DNA from: Gaiellasilicea sp963707575
GTDB taxonomy: Bacteria > Actinomycetota > Thermoleophilia > Gaiellales > Gaiellaceae
NCBI GenBank assembly: GCA_963707575.1
Contig: OY970171.1
Location: 558,001-622,000, forward strand
Length of the DNA stretch: 64,000 bases
Direction: 5' to 3'
Every line of letters begins with the position of its first letter. Within the stretch, counting starts at the first letter, position 1. The notes beneath the pieces were generated by a model that was given only the letters and a program-made list of their open reading frames with translations, had not been told where the DNA came from and searched no databases. The position numbers were made by a program, and so were the translations under genes. Positions 24,147-32,610 of this stretch are shown here, piece after piece.

Positions 24147-25222
24147 CGGACGATGAAGACGGGCGTGCCGATCTCGACCTGGTCGAACAGCCATTCCACC
24201 TGCGGGATCAGCATGCGGATGCAGCCGTGCGAGGCGGAGTAGCCGATCGAGGCGGCGTCGGGCGTGCCGTGGATGCCGACGGCCGGCGACGAGATGCCCA
24301 TCCAGCGCGTTCCGAGCGGGTTGCCGGGCCCAGGCGGGATCGGCTCGGCGTCCTTCGCCCAGTCCGAGGCGGGCGGATACCACCACGGGTTCCGCCACAT
24401 GACGACGATCTCGAAGTTGCCGAGCGGCGTCGGATACTGGCTCTGCCCAGTCGCGACGCCGAACGTCCGGCGCAGCTTCATACCGTTGTAGTAGTCGAGT
24501 CGGTTGGCGCCCCGCCGGATCACGATCACGTCGCCGATCGACTTCCGCGTCACGGTCGGCTTCAGCGTCTCGAAGTGGAGCACGATCGGCTCACGCGTAT
24601 GCGTCTTCAGGTGGTTGACGAGAGCGCGGGAGGCGAGCACCTGCTTCGTGCGCCGGCCGACGCGCTCCTTCGTCACGAACGGCTTGGAGTTCCGCAGGCG
24701 GAGCCGCGCGTCGACGACCGCCCGGTCGAATCGCTTTGCGAGCCGCGCGACGTAGCGCTCGGCCTTGCCCTGCGGAGCGCGCACCTTGAGGGCGACGTTC
24801 CCGCCGGGCCGCGTGATCCGGGCGCGCTTGACCGCTTCGCCGACGTATGCGGCAGCACCGAGCTGCTTCGGTGTCACCCGCAGCGTGCTGCGGCCGGCGC
24901 GCACGAGCAGCGGCTGCGCGAAGAACTCCCGGACCGCAAGTGTCGCCTCGGCCGGCGAGAGACCGCCCACCAGCACGTGGCGACCGATCGTGACGCCGGC
25001 CGCGATCGTCTTCGGCTGCGGCGGCGACGGGGTCGTCGTGGTCGTGGTGGTCGTCGTCGTTGCCGGCGGCGGAGCGGTCGTGGTCGTGCCGGTCGTGGTC
25101 GTCCCGGTGGTCGTACCGGTTTGTCCGATCGCCGACGGCGAGGTCGCTGCCAGCAGCGCCGTCAGCAGTCCGGCCGCGGCACAAGCGGCGAAAAAGAGAA
25201 ATCTCGAGCCCCGACGTTTCAC
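24143..25222 (-). CDS. L,D-transpeptidase with peptidoglycan-binding domain
   Basis: A 359-residue exported enzyme. Signal peptide/anchor at 5-33, then a Thr/Pro-rich linker (36-68) made of ACG/ACC runs. A PG_binding_4-like domain spans about 70-220, and a YkuD domain holds the active site HGTPDAASIGYSASHGCIRM near residue 330. Forms 3-3 peptidoglycan cross-links. It is the first gene of an operon with tlpA, ccmH and ccdA, all joined by 4-nt overlaps. The GTG start lies 6 nt below TACACT. Confidence 0.92.
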   Translation of the reverse strand: MKRRGSRFLFFAACAAAGLLTALLAATSPSAIGQTGTTTGTTTTGTTTTAPPPATTTTTTTTTTPSPPQPKTIAAGVTIGRHVLVGGLSPAEATLAVREFFAQPLLVRAGRSTLRVTPKQLGAAAYVGEAVKRARITRPGGNVALKVRAPQGKAERYVARLAKRFDRAVVDARLRLRNSKPFVTKERVGRRTKQVLASRALVNHLKTHTREPIVLHFETLKPTVTRKSIGDVIVIRRGANRLDYYNGMKLRRTFGVATGQSQYPTPLGNFEIVVMWRNPWWYPPASDWAKDAEPIPPGPGNPLGTRWMGISSPAVGIHGTPDAASIGYSASHGCIRMLIPQVEWLFDQVEIGTPVFIVR

Positions 25223-25228
25223 GCGCAG

Positions 25229-25234
25229 AGTGTA
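25229..25234 (-). promoter_or_regulatory. -10 box TACACT, leaderless
   Basis: TACACT lies 6 nt upstream of the GTG at 25222 and should drive the L,D-transpeptidase/tlpA/ccmH/ccdA operon. Confidence 0.6.
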
Positions 25235-25256
25235 GCCAGGCCCTGTGAAGACACGG

Positions 25257-26030
25257 TCAGGGCGAGGTGAGGATGCGCGGATCGTTCGTGATCACGGCGT
25301 CCACTCCCGCGCAGAGCATCCGCTCGAGCTCGTACGGATAGTCCACCGTCCACGCCCACACCGCGATCCCGAGCGTGTGAGCTCGCTCGACGGTCGCCGC
25401 CGAGACGACGGCGTGGTGCAGCATCAAGGCGTGCGCCCCGGCCCGCGCGGCGAGCAGAGGGATCCGCCGGGGCAGCGTCGCACGCATCACCCGCGTCCCC
25501 ACACGGATCGCGGGGTGCAGGACACGGTGTCTGGCCACGCCGAGGCGATCCTCGGGGTAGGTGAAGCCGATGCGGACGTCGGGTGCGTGGCGGGCGAGCG
25601 CGGCAAGGCTCGGAAGGTGGAAGGAGCTGACGACCGTGCGCTCGGCGAGGCCGTGGCTGTGAAGCGCCGCGGCGACCTCCTCGAGCCGGGTCGTCAGCTT
25701 CAGGTCGACGTGGACGAGCAGCTCTGGCCGCGCGGCCAGGAACGCGAGGGCCTCGTCCAGCGTCGGCAGCTCGGGCGCGACTTCGCGTAGCTCGGCGAGC
25801 GAGCGGTCGCGGACCGTCCCCGTCGAGGCGCCGTGGCTCACCTCCTCGAGGTCGTCGCAGTGCGCCAGGACGAGCGGCCCGTCGAGCAGGTCGAGGACGT
25901 CGAACTCGATCGCTTCGGCGCCGGTCGCGATCGCGGCCTCGAACGAGCGCAGCGTGTTCTCCGGTGCGAGCAGCGCCGCACCGCGGTGGCCCACCCGGAT
26001 CGGCGGCCCTTCGCCGCGCAGCAGCCTCAC
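25257..26030 (-). CDS. Glycerophosphodiester phosphodiesterase family protein
   Basis: A 257-residue GDPD-family TIM barrel without signal peptide. Catalytic motifs: VGHRGAALLAPENTLRSFEAAIATGAEAIEFDV (HR, E, E/D metal site), VLAHCDDLEEVS (second His region), and HVDLKL. The C-terminal AVWAWTVDYPYELERMLCAGVDAVITNDP is typical. Hydrolyses glycerophosphodiesters to sn-glycerol 3-phosphate and alcohol. GTG start 8 nt below a GGGAGGA ribosome site. Confidence 0.9.
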   Translation of the reverse strand: MRLLRGEGPPIRVGHRGAALLAPENTLRSFEAAIATGAEAIEFDVLDLLDGPLVLAHCDDLEEVSHGASTGTVRDRSLAELREVAPELPTLDEALAFLAARPELLVHVDLKLTTRLEEVAAALHSHGLAERTVVSSFHLPSLAALARHAPDVRIGFTYPEDRLGVARHRVLHPAIRVGTRVMRATLPRRIPLLAARAGAHALMLHHAVVSAATVERAHTLGIAVWAWTVDYPYELERMLCAGVDAVITNDPRILTSP

Positions 26031-26063
26031 CGACCGTCCTCCCTGAAAGACATGGCGCTGCGA

Positions 26064-26128
26064 GCCACGTCCGGTGCCAGGCCCTGGACGGGGCCGCTGC
26101 GGCCACGTCCGGTGCCAGGCCCTGGACG
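26064..26128. repeat. Pair of 27-bp direct repeats, each an imperfect palindrome
   Basis: The 27-mer beginning GCCACGTCCGGTGCCAGGCC occurs at 26064-26090 and again, identical, at 26102-26128, with starts 38 bp apart, in the gap between two minus-strand genes. Within each copy GTCCGG and CTGGAC ends can fold back imperfectly. It looks like an intergenic palindromic repeat family; no third copy was seen in the window. Confidence 0.75.
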
Positions 26129-26163
26129 CGGCCCGCCCAGACGTCGCCGAAGGAGAGGCGTGC

Positions 26164-27687
26164 TCACGGGCGGGTCGGGAGGAAGTCCTCGTCGAGCTCG
26201 CCGCCGCTCGCGGCGTACTCGACGATCATCCGGTCGGTGACCCATTCGACCGGCGCTCGGTCGTCCGTCCACGGCCGCTCCGCCCGTTCCGTGACCGGGA
26301 CGAGCTGGCGGGCCAGCAGCTCACGCAGCGGCTCGAGCGGCTCGGGTCCAACCTCCAGCCTCTCCGTCAGCTCGTCGCGGGACTGAGGCTCGTCGAAGGC
26401 GAGCACGATCTTGTTGAAGCGGAGCGCGGGCCACACGGCGACCTGATCGAACTCGTGCATGAGCGTGCCGGTGATCCCGTCGAGCAATCTCGTGTCGTCC
26501 GGCACCGAGGCGACGTTGAGCGCGAGGATGCCGCCGGGCTCGAGCCGCTCGCGGGCGAGCCGGAAGAACTCCCGCGTCGCCAGGTAGAAGGGCACGTACG
26601 GCTGGTGGTAGGCGTCGGCGACGATCAGGTCGTAGCGCTCGTCCGTCCGCCGCAGGAACGGTCGCGCGTCGGCGTCGTGCACGGTCAGGCGCGGGTTGTC
26701 GCCGAGGCCGAAGTAGCGTCGGCCGACGTCGCTCACGGCCGGGTCGAGCTCGACCCCGTCCACCGACGCGGACGGATAGAAGACGCCGAGCGCGCGTGCG
26801 GTCGTCCCGGCCGCGTTGCCCAGGATCGCGACCGACTCGAGCGGGCGCCCCAGCAGCGGCGGCAGCGCCAGGAAGGCGTCCCAGACGCCGCCGGTCAGCA
26901 CCGTGTCCGCGCGCCAGACGGAGTGCACGGCAACGCCCTCGTTGAGGCTGAGCAGGCGCCGGCCATCGTCGCGCTCGACGACCTGGATGAACTGGTAGAG
27001 CGACTCCTGCTCGTGCAGCAGGCCCGGCTCGGCCTTGACGGCGCCGGGGGGCACGGCGATGAGTCCAGCGAGCGCCGCCGCGACGACGAGCACCCGGCGC
27101 CCGAGCAGGAGCGAGGCCGACAGCGCCAGCACGAGCGCCGTTACGAGCAGCGTCCTCTGCGTCCCGATCAGCGGGATCAGGACGAGCGCCGGCAGAAAGG
27201 CGCCCAGCAGCGAGCCCGCGGTGGAAAGCGCGTAGAAGCGGCCGGCCACGGTTCCGGCGGTCTCGACGGTCGTGATCGCGAGCCGGATCGCGAAGGGCGA
27301 GACCATCCCGAGCAGGACGACCGCAGGGGCGAAGATGAGCAGGACGGCGAAGAACGAGCCGATCACCGCGCCGGCGGAGGCGTCGTCGAGGCTGCTGACC
27401 GTCGCATCGAGCAGCGGTCGCGCGGCGAACGGCGTCAGCGCCACCCACAGGGCAGCTGCAAGGACGATCGCGCCCAGGAGCCGGGGCTCCGGATGCCGGT
27501 CGGCGAGCTTGCCCCCGAGCCAGTAGCCGAGCGCCAGGCCGGCGAGCACGATCCCGATCAGGTTCGCCCACACGATCGTGGACGATCCGAAGTAGGGCGC
27601 GAGCAGGCGGGAGGCCGCGATCTCGGTCGCGAGCGAGCCGGTGCCGGCGCCGAAGACGAGCGCCGCCAGTGCGGTCTGACGGCTCAC
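26164..27687 (-). CDS. Membrane protein fused to spermidine synthase-like domain
   Basis: A 507-residue protein. Residues 1-220 hold about seven hydrophobic segments in an MFS-like half (ASRLLAPYFGSSTIVWANLIG, LALGYWLGGKLADRHPEPRL). Residues 240-450 form a spermidine-synthase/methyltransferase fold: LLSLNEGVAVHSVW, AILGNAAGTTARALG, GVELDPAVSDVGRRYFGL, YDLIVADAYHQPYVPFYLATREFF. The family is widespread but its substrate is not settled; the polyamine-site residues DAYHQP differ from the DSTDP of true spermidine synthases. GTG start overlaps the SpoIIE gene stop (GTGA). Confidence 0.85.
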   Translation of the reverse strand: MSRQTALAALVFGAGTGSLATEIAASRLLAPYFGSSTIVWANLIGIVLAGLALGYWLGGKLADRHPEPRLLGAIVLAAALWVALTPFAARPLLDATVSSLDDASAGAVIGSFFAVLLIFAPAVVLLGMVSPFAIRLAITTVETAGTVAGRFYALSTAGSLLGAFLPALVLIPLIGTQRTLLVTALVLALSASLLLGRRVLVVAAALAGLIAVPPGAVKAEPGLLHEQESLYQFIQVVERDDGRRLLSLNEGVAVHSVWRADTVLTGGVWDAFLALPPLLGRPLESVAILGNAAGTTARALGVFYPSASVDGVELDPAVSDVGRRYFGLGDNPRLTVHDADARPFLRRTDERYDLIVADAYHQPYVPFYLATREFFRLARERLEPGGILALNVASVPDDTRLLDGITGTLMHEFDQVAVWPALRFNKIVLAFDEPQSRDELTERLEVGPEPLEPLRELLARQLVPVTERAERPWTDDRAPVEWVTDRMIVEYAASGGELDEDFLPTRP

Positions 27688-30356
27688 GCGCCGGCCGCCG
27701 TGCGCTTGATCACGACGACCGCGAAGTCGTCGCCGAGGTCGCCGTCGCCCCACTCGCGGCAGGCTGCCAGAGCCGCGTGCGCGATCTCCGTCGGCGCGTG
27801 GTCGCGCTCCGCCGCCAGCAGCCGGTCGAACCGCTCGACCCCGAACTGCTCGCCTCCGCGCCTGGCCTCGACGACACCGTCCGTGTAGAGAACGACGCAC
27901 GCCCCCGGCGGCAGTGCCGCGCGCACAGTCGTGTATTCCTGGTGGGGATCGACACCCAGGGCGAGCCCCCGCGCGGGAATCGCCTCGACCGTGCCGTCCG
28001 GGAGCACGAGCCTCGGCGCAGGATGACCGGCACCCGCGCACGCGACCTCGCCGCGCTCCGCGTCGATCACGACCTCGACCATGGTGATGAACTTGCCCGG
28101 CGCGATGTCGGAGGCGACCACGTCATTCGCGGCCGCGAGGAAGTCGCCGGGATCGGTGTGCTCACGCGCGAGCGAGCGGAAGACGAACTTGGCCATCGCC
28201 ATGTCGGCCGTCGCCTCCACCCCGTGCCCCATCACGTCGCCGAGGACGACCGCGAGCCGGCCGTCGTCCAGCCTGAGATAGTCGTAGACGTCGCCGCCGA
28301 CGTCGACCCGGGCCGAGGACTCGTAGACGTCGCCGAGCTCGAGCCCCGGCAGCTCGGGCGCCGCTTCGGGCAGCAGCGAGCGCTGCATGGTGTCCGCGAA
28401 CTGCTTCTGCTGCGCGTACAGGCGTGCGTTGTCGATTGCGAGCGCGACCTGTCCGGTGATCGAGAGCGCCGTCTCCGCGATCTCCCCGGCCACCGGGCGT
28501 TCGGGGTGCAACGAGATGAGCGTGAGAGTCGCAACGAGGTCGTCCGCGCTGGTGACCGGGATCAGCGCCGCGCTCGACCCCTTCTCGAGGAAGGGTGCGA
28601 GCAGCGCGAGCGAGCCACCGAGCTCCACCGCGGTGCGTGCGTCCAGCACGAGCGGGACGCCGGCCTGGACGAAGGCGTCGAGCCGCTCGCGCGGAATCGG
28701 TTGCGACCGCGAGAGCAGCATCCGTGCCGCCGCGTCCACACGCGTGTCGTCGATGCAGATCGCCCGCGCGACGAAGTCCAGCCCGCGCTCGTCGCGCATG
28801 CGGATCACGGCAGCGTCGACGCCGAGCAGCGTCACGAGCGACTCCGCCAGAACATCGAGCGTCGTGTCGAGCGAGAGGCTCTGCGCGAACGAGCGTGAGA
28901 TGTCGTAGAGCGCGCGCAGGCGCTTCCCGGTCGCCCGCTCCTCGTCGAGCGCCTTCTCGAGTTGCGTGCCGAGGTCGGTGGCCCGCTCGTGCAGTCGCGC
29001 GTTGTGCACCGCGACGGCGAGCTGCGCCGCGAGCGCGACGAGCAGCGCCGCCTCGCTGCCGGTGAGCGGGCGGGTCTCGCTGGCGTAGATGGCGAGCATC
29101 CCGATCGGCTCGTCCGCCACGAGGAGTGGCAGGGCGATGGCGGCGGAGATACCGGCGGCTGCCGCGTCTGTCTGCACGGCGGCGAGCTGCTCATCCGCTG
29201 CGACGTCGGCGACCTCGACGAGCCCACCGCCCCGGCGCTGCGAGAGCGCGAGCTCGTAGAGCGCAGCGGCGACGCGCTCGTGCGGCCCGCCGGCTCCGCG
29301 TTCCGCGGCGACGACGAGCTCCTCCCCGTCCTCGAGGTAGACGGCGACGCGGTCGATTCGAAGCAACTCCGCCAGCCGCTCCAGCGCGGTGTCGAGCGTG
29401 TGTTCGAGCGAGAGCCGGGCGATCGCCTCGCCGACGACGGACAGCAGTGCGCGGCTGCGCTCGAGCTCGACCGCCAGGTCGTGTGCCCGGTCGGCCGTGC
29501 GCAGCGCGTGCGCGACGCGCACAGAGAAGGTGGCGAGCCGAACGAGGCCGCGTTCGCGCGGAATCCGTCCCGACGCGAACAGGAGCTGCAGCACACCGAG
29601 CGGCGGCTGGCCCAGCCTGAGCGTGACCACCCCTCGCTCGTCGACCGACCGTGTGGACAGGGCGTGCGCGTCCGCCACGATCGCGGCCGCGGTGCGCTCG
29701 AGCTCCTCGCTCGCCTCCAGCTCCCCGTAGACACCGTCGAGCGTGACGCCGCCGCCTCGCGACCGCCAGAGGAGCGCGCCCTCGGCACCAGTCGCAAGCG
29801 CGGCGACCCGTGCGATCCGCGCGGCGGCGGGTGCTTCCTCGTCGGCGACGGCAAGCGCGTCGCCGGCGACGTCGAGGCCAGTGCCGCCGCGGGCCTCGGC
29901 GGCACCGTCCTCGCCCAGCAGGAGCGCGAGCGCGGCGAGGTCGGCGGCGAGCGCCGCGACCGTGTCGGAACCCTGGACGAAAGGCCCGTCGGCGCGGAGG
30001 AGCTCGAGCGAGCCGAGCTCTTCTCCTCTGCCCTCGAGCGCGAGCGAGAGCGACACCGCGTCCGTTCCCACACGGGCCTGCAGCAGCGGAAGCGTGTTTC
30101 CGTCCGGAGCGCGGAGCCCGTCCACCTGGGCCGCGAGCGCACCGGAGGTTGCCCACACCGCGCGAACGGCTAGGGCTTCGCGGTCGCGTAGCCAGATCAC
30201 CGCCAGCTCCGCTCCGGTCGCGAGCGCTACCGCCTCGAGCACGCCCTCGAGCGCAGGCTGCAGCTCGACGCCGGCGGCGATCGCCCGGCTCGCGTCGGCG
30301 AGCGCGGCGAGCGCGGCGGGTTCCGGGCGAACCGACGCGGTCTCGGCCAGGTTCAA
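27684..30356 (-). CDS. Multi-GAF SpoIIE/PP2C serine phosphatase
   Basis: An 890-residue cytoplasmic signalling phosphatase. GAF-like modules cover roughly 15-165, 165-300, 315-460 (IGMLAIYASETRPLTGSEAALLVALAAQ) and 475-640 (SFAQSLSLDTTLDVLAESL). The PP2C/SpoIIE domain follows at 660-890: ARVDVGGDVYDYLRL, VLGDVMGHGVEATADMAMAK, CAGAGHPAPRLVLP, LGDDFAVVVIK. It should dephosphorylate an anti-sigma-factor antagonist in a partner-switching pathway, but none is adjacent. TTG start inside a TTGA overlap with the preceding small gene. Confidence 0.9.
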   Translation of the reverse strand: MNLAETASVRPEPAALAALADASRAIAAGVELQPALEGVLEAVALATGAELAVIWLRDREALAVRAVWATSGALAAQVDGLRAPDGNTLPLLQARVGTDAVSLSLALEGRGEELGSLELLRADGPFVQGSDTVAALAADLAALALLLGEDGAAEARGGTGLDVAGDALAVADEEAPAAARIARVAALATGAEGALLWRSRGGGVTLDGVYGELEASEELERTAAAIVADAHALSTRSVDERGVVTLRLGQPPLGVLQLLFASGRIPRERGLVRLATFSVRVAHALRTADRAHDLAVELERSRALLSVVGEAIARLSLEHTLDTALERLAELLRIDRVAVYLEDGEELVVAAERGAGGPHERVAAALYELALSQRRGGGLVEVADVAADEQLAAVQTDAAAAGISAAIALPLLVADEPIGMLAIYASETRPLTGSEAALLVALAAQLAVAVHNARLHERATDLGTQLEKALDEERATGKRLRALYDISRSFAQSLSLDTTLDVLAESLVTLLGVDAAVIRMRDERGLDFVARAICIDDTRVDAAARMLLSRSQPIPRERLDAFVQAGVPLVLDARTAVELGGSLALLAPFLEKGSSAALIPVTSADDLVATLTLISLHPERPVAGEIAETALSITGQVALAIDNARLYAQQKQFADTMQRSLLPEAAPELPGLELGDVYESSARVDVGGDVYDYLRLDDGRLAVVLGDVMGHGVEATADMAMAKFVFRSLAREHTDPGDFLAAANDVVASDIAPGKFITMVEVVIDAERGEVACAGAGHPAPRLVLPDGTVEAIPARGLALGVDPHQEYTTVRAALPPGACVVLYTDGVVEARRGGEQFGVERFDRLLAAERDHAPTEIAHAALAACREWGDGDLGDDFAVVVIKRTAAGA

Positions 30357-30592
30357 AGCCCGAAGAGCCGCTCGATCTCGCGCCAGATGGTCAGCGAGAG
30401 CAGCATGCTGGCCGCCAGGAGCACGAGGAGCACGAACCAGAACCGCACGCTGGCGCGCCGGCGGGCGCGCGTGCGCTCGACCCGGGCGCGGCGGCGCGCG
30501 CGCTCCTGCAGGTACGCGCGGTCGACCGCGACAGGGTCGTAGGGAGGCGGCGCGTCGCCGCCCGCCGCCGGGCGCCTCGCAGGCTTGGCCAT
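30353..30592 (-). CDS. Small membrane protein, 79 aa
   Basis: A 79-residue protein with an Arg-rich cytoplasmic N-terminal half (AYLQERARRRARVERTRARRR) and one C-terminal membrane helix (FWFVLLVLLAASMLLSLTIW). First gene of the operon with the SpoIIE phosphatase and the spermidine-synthase-like gene. TACACT lies 7 nt before its ATG. Function unknown. Confidence 0.75.
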   Translation of the reverse strand: MAKPARRPAAGGDAPPPYDPVAVDRAYLQERARRRARVERTRARRRASVRFWFVLLVLLAASMLLSLTIWREIERLFGL

Positions 30593-30599
30593 GGGCGGA

Positions 30600-30605
30600 A
30601 GTGTA
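30600..30605 (-). promoter_or_regulatory. -10 box TACACT, leaderless
   Basis: TACACT lies 7 nt upstream of the ATG at 30592, heading the three-gene SpoIIE operon. Confidence 0.6.
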
Positions 30606-30636
30606 GATCCCCGTGACTTCCGGCTCCGAATGTGCC

Positions 30637-30642
30637 CATACT
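30637..30642 (+). promoter_or_regulatory. -10 box CATACT, leaderless
   Basis: CATACT lies 6 nt upstream of the GTG at 30649. Confidence 0.45.
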
Positions 30643-30648
30643 TCCCGC

Positions 30649-31128
30649 GTGCACGAGCCGGAGCCGACCCCCGAACCGGACTACGAGGCCTTCGAGGCGA
30701 CCGCTCCGGCGCCTCGACGCGCCGTGCCGTCGCTCTGGGGCGTGGGCGAGCGGGCAACCTGGGTGGCAGGCCTCGTGCTGGCCCTCTCCTCGTTCACCGG
30801 CTGGTACGCCGGCACCGGCGAGGGCGTCAGCGTCAGCGTGCTCGGGTGGCATACGGGCCTGCTCGGCAAGCTCGTCTTCTTCGTCGGCATCGCCGTCCTC
30901 GTGCTGGTCCTGCTGCGGCACACGGGCATCGAGCTGCCGGCCTCGGTCCCCGAGAGCCTCGTCGTGATCGTGCTCGGCTCGCTCGGAACGATCTTCACGC
31001 TCGTCCGACTGATCTCGATCCCCGACGAGTTCTTCTTCGCCGGTCGCGGAATCGGACTCTTCATCAGTCTCGGGGCAGCGCTCGCTCTGATCGCCGCCGG
31101 CCTGCTCGAGGCCTCCGAAGAGATGTAG
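30649..31128 (+). CDS. Four-helix membrane protein, hypothetical
   Basis: A 159-residue protein. The acidic N-terminal 25 residues (HEPEPTPEPDYEAFEAT) are followed by four hydrophobic segments: WVAGLVLALSSFTGWYAG, KLVFFVGIAVLVLVLL, SLVVIVLGSLGTIFTLVRLI and GLFISLGAALALIAAGLLEA. No motif recognised. The GTG at 30649 is preferred to 30613 because of the -10 box spacing. Convergent with the PAP2 gene, with stops abutting at 31128/31129. Confidence 0.7.
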   Translation: MHEPEPTPEPDYEAFEATAPAPRRAVPSLWGVGERATWVAGLVLALSSFTGWYAGTGEGVSVSVLGWHTGLLGKLVFFVGIAVLVLVLLRHTGIELPASVPESLVVIVLGSLGTIFTLVRLISIPDEFFFAGRGIGLFISLGAALALIAAGLLEASEEM

Positions 31129-31681
31129 TCAGCCGGGGACTGCGGCGCGGCGTAGCACCCGCCCCGCTCCCACCACGGCGAACGCCAGCGCAACGCCGAG
31201 CGCCGCCCCGGCGAGCGCGTCGAGCGGGTAGTGGACGCCCACGTACACGCGTGACCAGGCGATGAGCGTGGCCAGGGCGAAGAGCGGCGGCGCCAGCCTC
31301 GGCACGGCGAGCGCGATGACCGTTGCGCAGGCGAAGGCGACCGTGGCGTGCCCGGAGGGGAACGAGCCGGTGGCCGGCAGGCGCACGAGCGGCTCGGGAT
31401 CGGGATTCGCGAGCGGCGGGCGGTCGCGATCGGTCCAGGCCTTCAGGAGCGCCCGACACCATCTCGGCGAGCAGGATCGTCACCGCCACGCGGGCGACGA
31501 GCCACGGACGCCGCCAGGAGAAGCCGGAGACGACGACCGCGATCGCCAGCCAGATGAGGCCGAACGAGCCGACGTAGGTCAGCCCTTCGACGACCGGGTC
31601 GAGCAGCCCGACCCGGTGCTCGACAACCCACCGCTGAAGAGAGGTATCGATGGGGAGGCTCGAGATCAGAATGGGCCGCAA
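31129..31681 (-). pseudogene. PAP2-family phosphatase, frameshifted as sequenced
   Basis: The expected product of about 183 residues is a membrane lipid phosphatase. N-terminal part SLPIDTSLQRWVVEHRVGLLDPV and helix FGLIWLAIAVVVSGFSW; then KAWTDRDRPP (motif 1, KxxxxxxRP), FPSGHATVAFACATV (motif 2, SGH) and YVGVHYPLDALAGAALGV (motif 3 with His). Motif 1 and the N-terminal helices are in different frames; one extra C in the CCC at 31452-31454 accounts for it. The TTG start at 31681 has AAGGG 5 nt upstream. Confidence 0.78.
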
Positions 31682-31710
31682 AGCGCCCTTCGGGGGCCTT
31701 CGCGCGCCGG

Positions 31711-32310
31711 CTACACCGGCAGCAGCTGCTTCGTCGACTCGATCAGGGCGCGGGGGTCGAACGGCTTGCCGATGAAGGCCTGCGCACCGCGGGAGGTGGC
31801 CTCCGCCGCCGAGCGTTCGTCCACCTTGCCGCTGAACATGATCACCGGGATCGCACCGACGCCGTGCTTCTCCTGCACCCGCTGGAGCATCTCCCAGCCG
31901 TCGACCTTGGGCATCATCACGTCGAGCAGGATCAAGTCGGGCGACTCCTCGTCGAGCGCGGCCAGGCCCTCCTCGGCGTTCCCGGCTTCGCGGACGACAT
32001 AGCCCTCGGCCTCGAGGTTGACCCGGACGTACTCGCGCAGGCGCTCGTCGTCGTCGACGATGAGGACGAGCGGCCCTTCGGAGGATGCGACGCCGCCGCG
32101 CCCGGAGCGCTCGAGGAACTGGTCGAGATCCGAGCGCCGATAGCGGCGATGGCCACCCGGGGTGTAGAAGGCGGACACGCGGCCGACGTCGGACCACTTG
32201 CGCATCGTGCTCTGCGCCACGCCGAGGTACTTGGCCGCCTGGCCGAGCGTCAGCCACTCCGGCTGTCCGCCCGTCGCCCGGCGGCTCCTGCCCGCATCCC
32301 CATACGCCAT
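31711..32310 (-). CDS. BldC/MerR-type HTH fused to a receiver domain
   Basis: A 199-residue protein with DNA-binding domain first and receiver second. Residues 18-68: LTLGQAAKYLGVAQSTMRKWSDVGRVSAFYTPGGHRRY, an excisionase/BldC-like winged helix. Residues 80-195: receiver LVLIVDDDERLREYVRVNLEAEGYVV, phospho-Asp in LILLDVMMPKVDGWEML, Ser in VIMFSGKVDE and Lys in FIGKPFDP. All receiver residues are intact, so it is probably phosphorylated by an unlinked kinase. ATG at 32310 chosen; TTG at 32331 is possible. Confidence 0.88.
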   Translation of the reverse strand: MAYGDAGRSRRATGGQPEWLTLGQAAKYLGVAQSTMRKWSDVGRVSAFYTPGGHRRYRRSDLDQFLERSGRGGVASSEGPLVLIVDDDERLREYVRVNLEAEGYVVREAGNAEEGLAALDEESPDLILLDVMMPKVDGWEMLQRVQEKHGVGAIPVIMFSGKVDERSAAEATSRGAQAFIGKPFDPRALIESTKQLLPV

Positions 32311-32358
32311 CGCGCGGGGGAACCTACCCAAACTTGCCGCTTCCTGAAACCCCTTGAC

Positions 32359-32610
32359 TCACTCCGTGACCGTGACGGTGACCGTTCGGGCCGCCGGCGG
32401 CAGCTGCTCGGGCGCGAGCGTCCGGACGCTCGTCTGCGTCCCTCCGGGCTCCGGCCCGTCCTCCAGCGCCCGTCCGATGGAGACGCCGAGGAGCAGCAGG
32501 ACGGCCGCCGCGACGACGCCGAGAGCCACGCGCCCGACTGGGCTCCTCCACACCGACCGCCGGCGTGGCCTGCGCCGGTCGGCGCGGCGGCGACTCTCGT
32601 CGAGGCTCAC
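32359..32610 (-). CDS. Small single-pass membrane protein, 83 aa
   Basis: An 83-residue protein: Arg-rich N-terminus (DESRRRADRRRPRRRS), one membrane helix (VALGVVAAAVLLLLGVSIG) and an outside tail ending in TVTVTVTE. Topology N-in. GTG start overlaps the preceding gene's TGA. Last gene of the division/glycolysis run. Function unknown. Confidence 0.65.
   Translation of the reverse strand: MSLDESRRRADRRRPRRRSVWRSPVGRVALGVVAAAVLLLLGVSIGRALEDGPEPGGTQTSVRTLAPEQLPPAARTVTVTVTE

Noticed and set aside
25021..25110. Tandem ACG/ACC-like repeats as a regulatory or CRISPR-like array
   Set aside because: They encode the Thr/Pro-rich linker of the L,D-transpeptidase; no spacer-repeat structure.
26064..26128. 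CRISPR array
   Set aside because: Only two repeat copies with an 11-bp gap, no cas genes, and each copy folds on itself.
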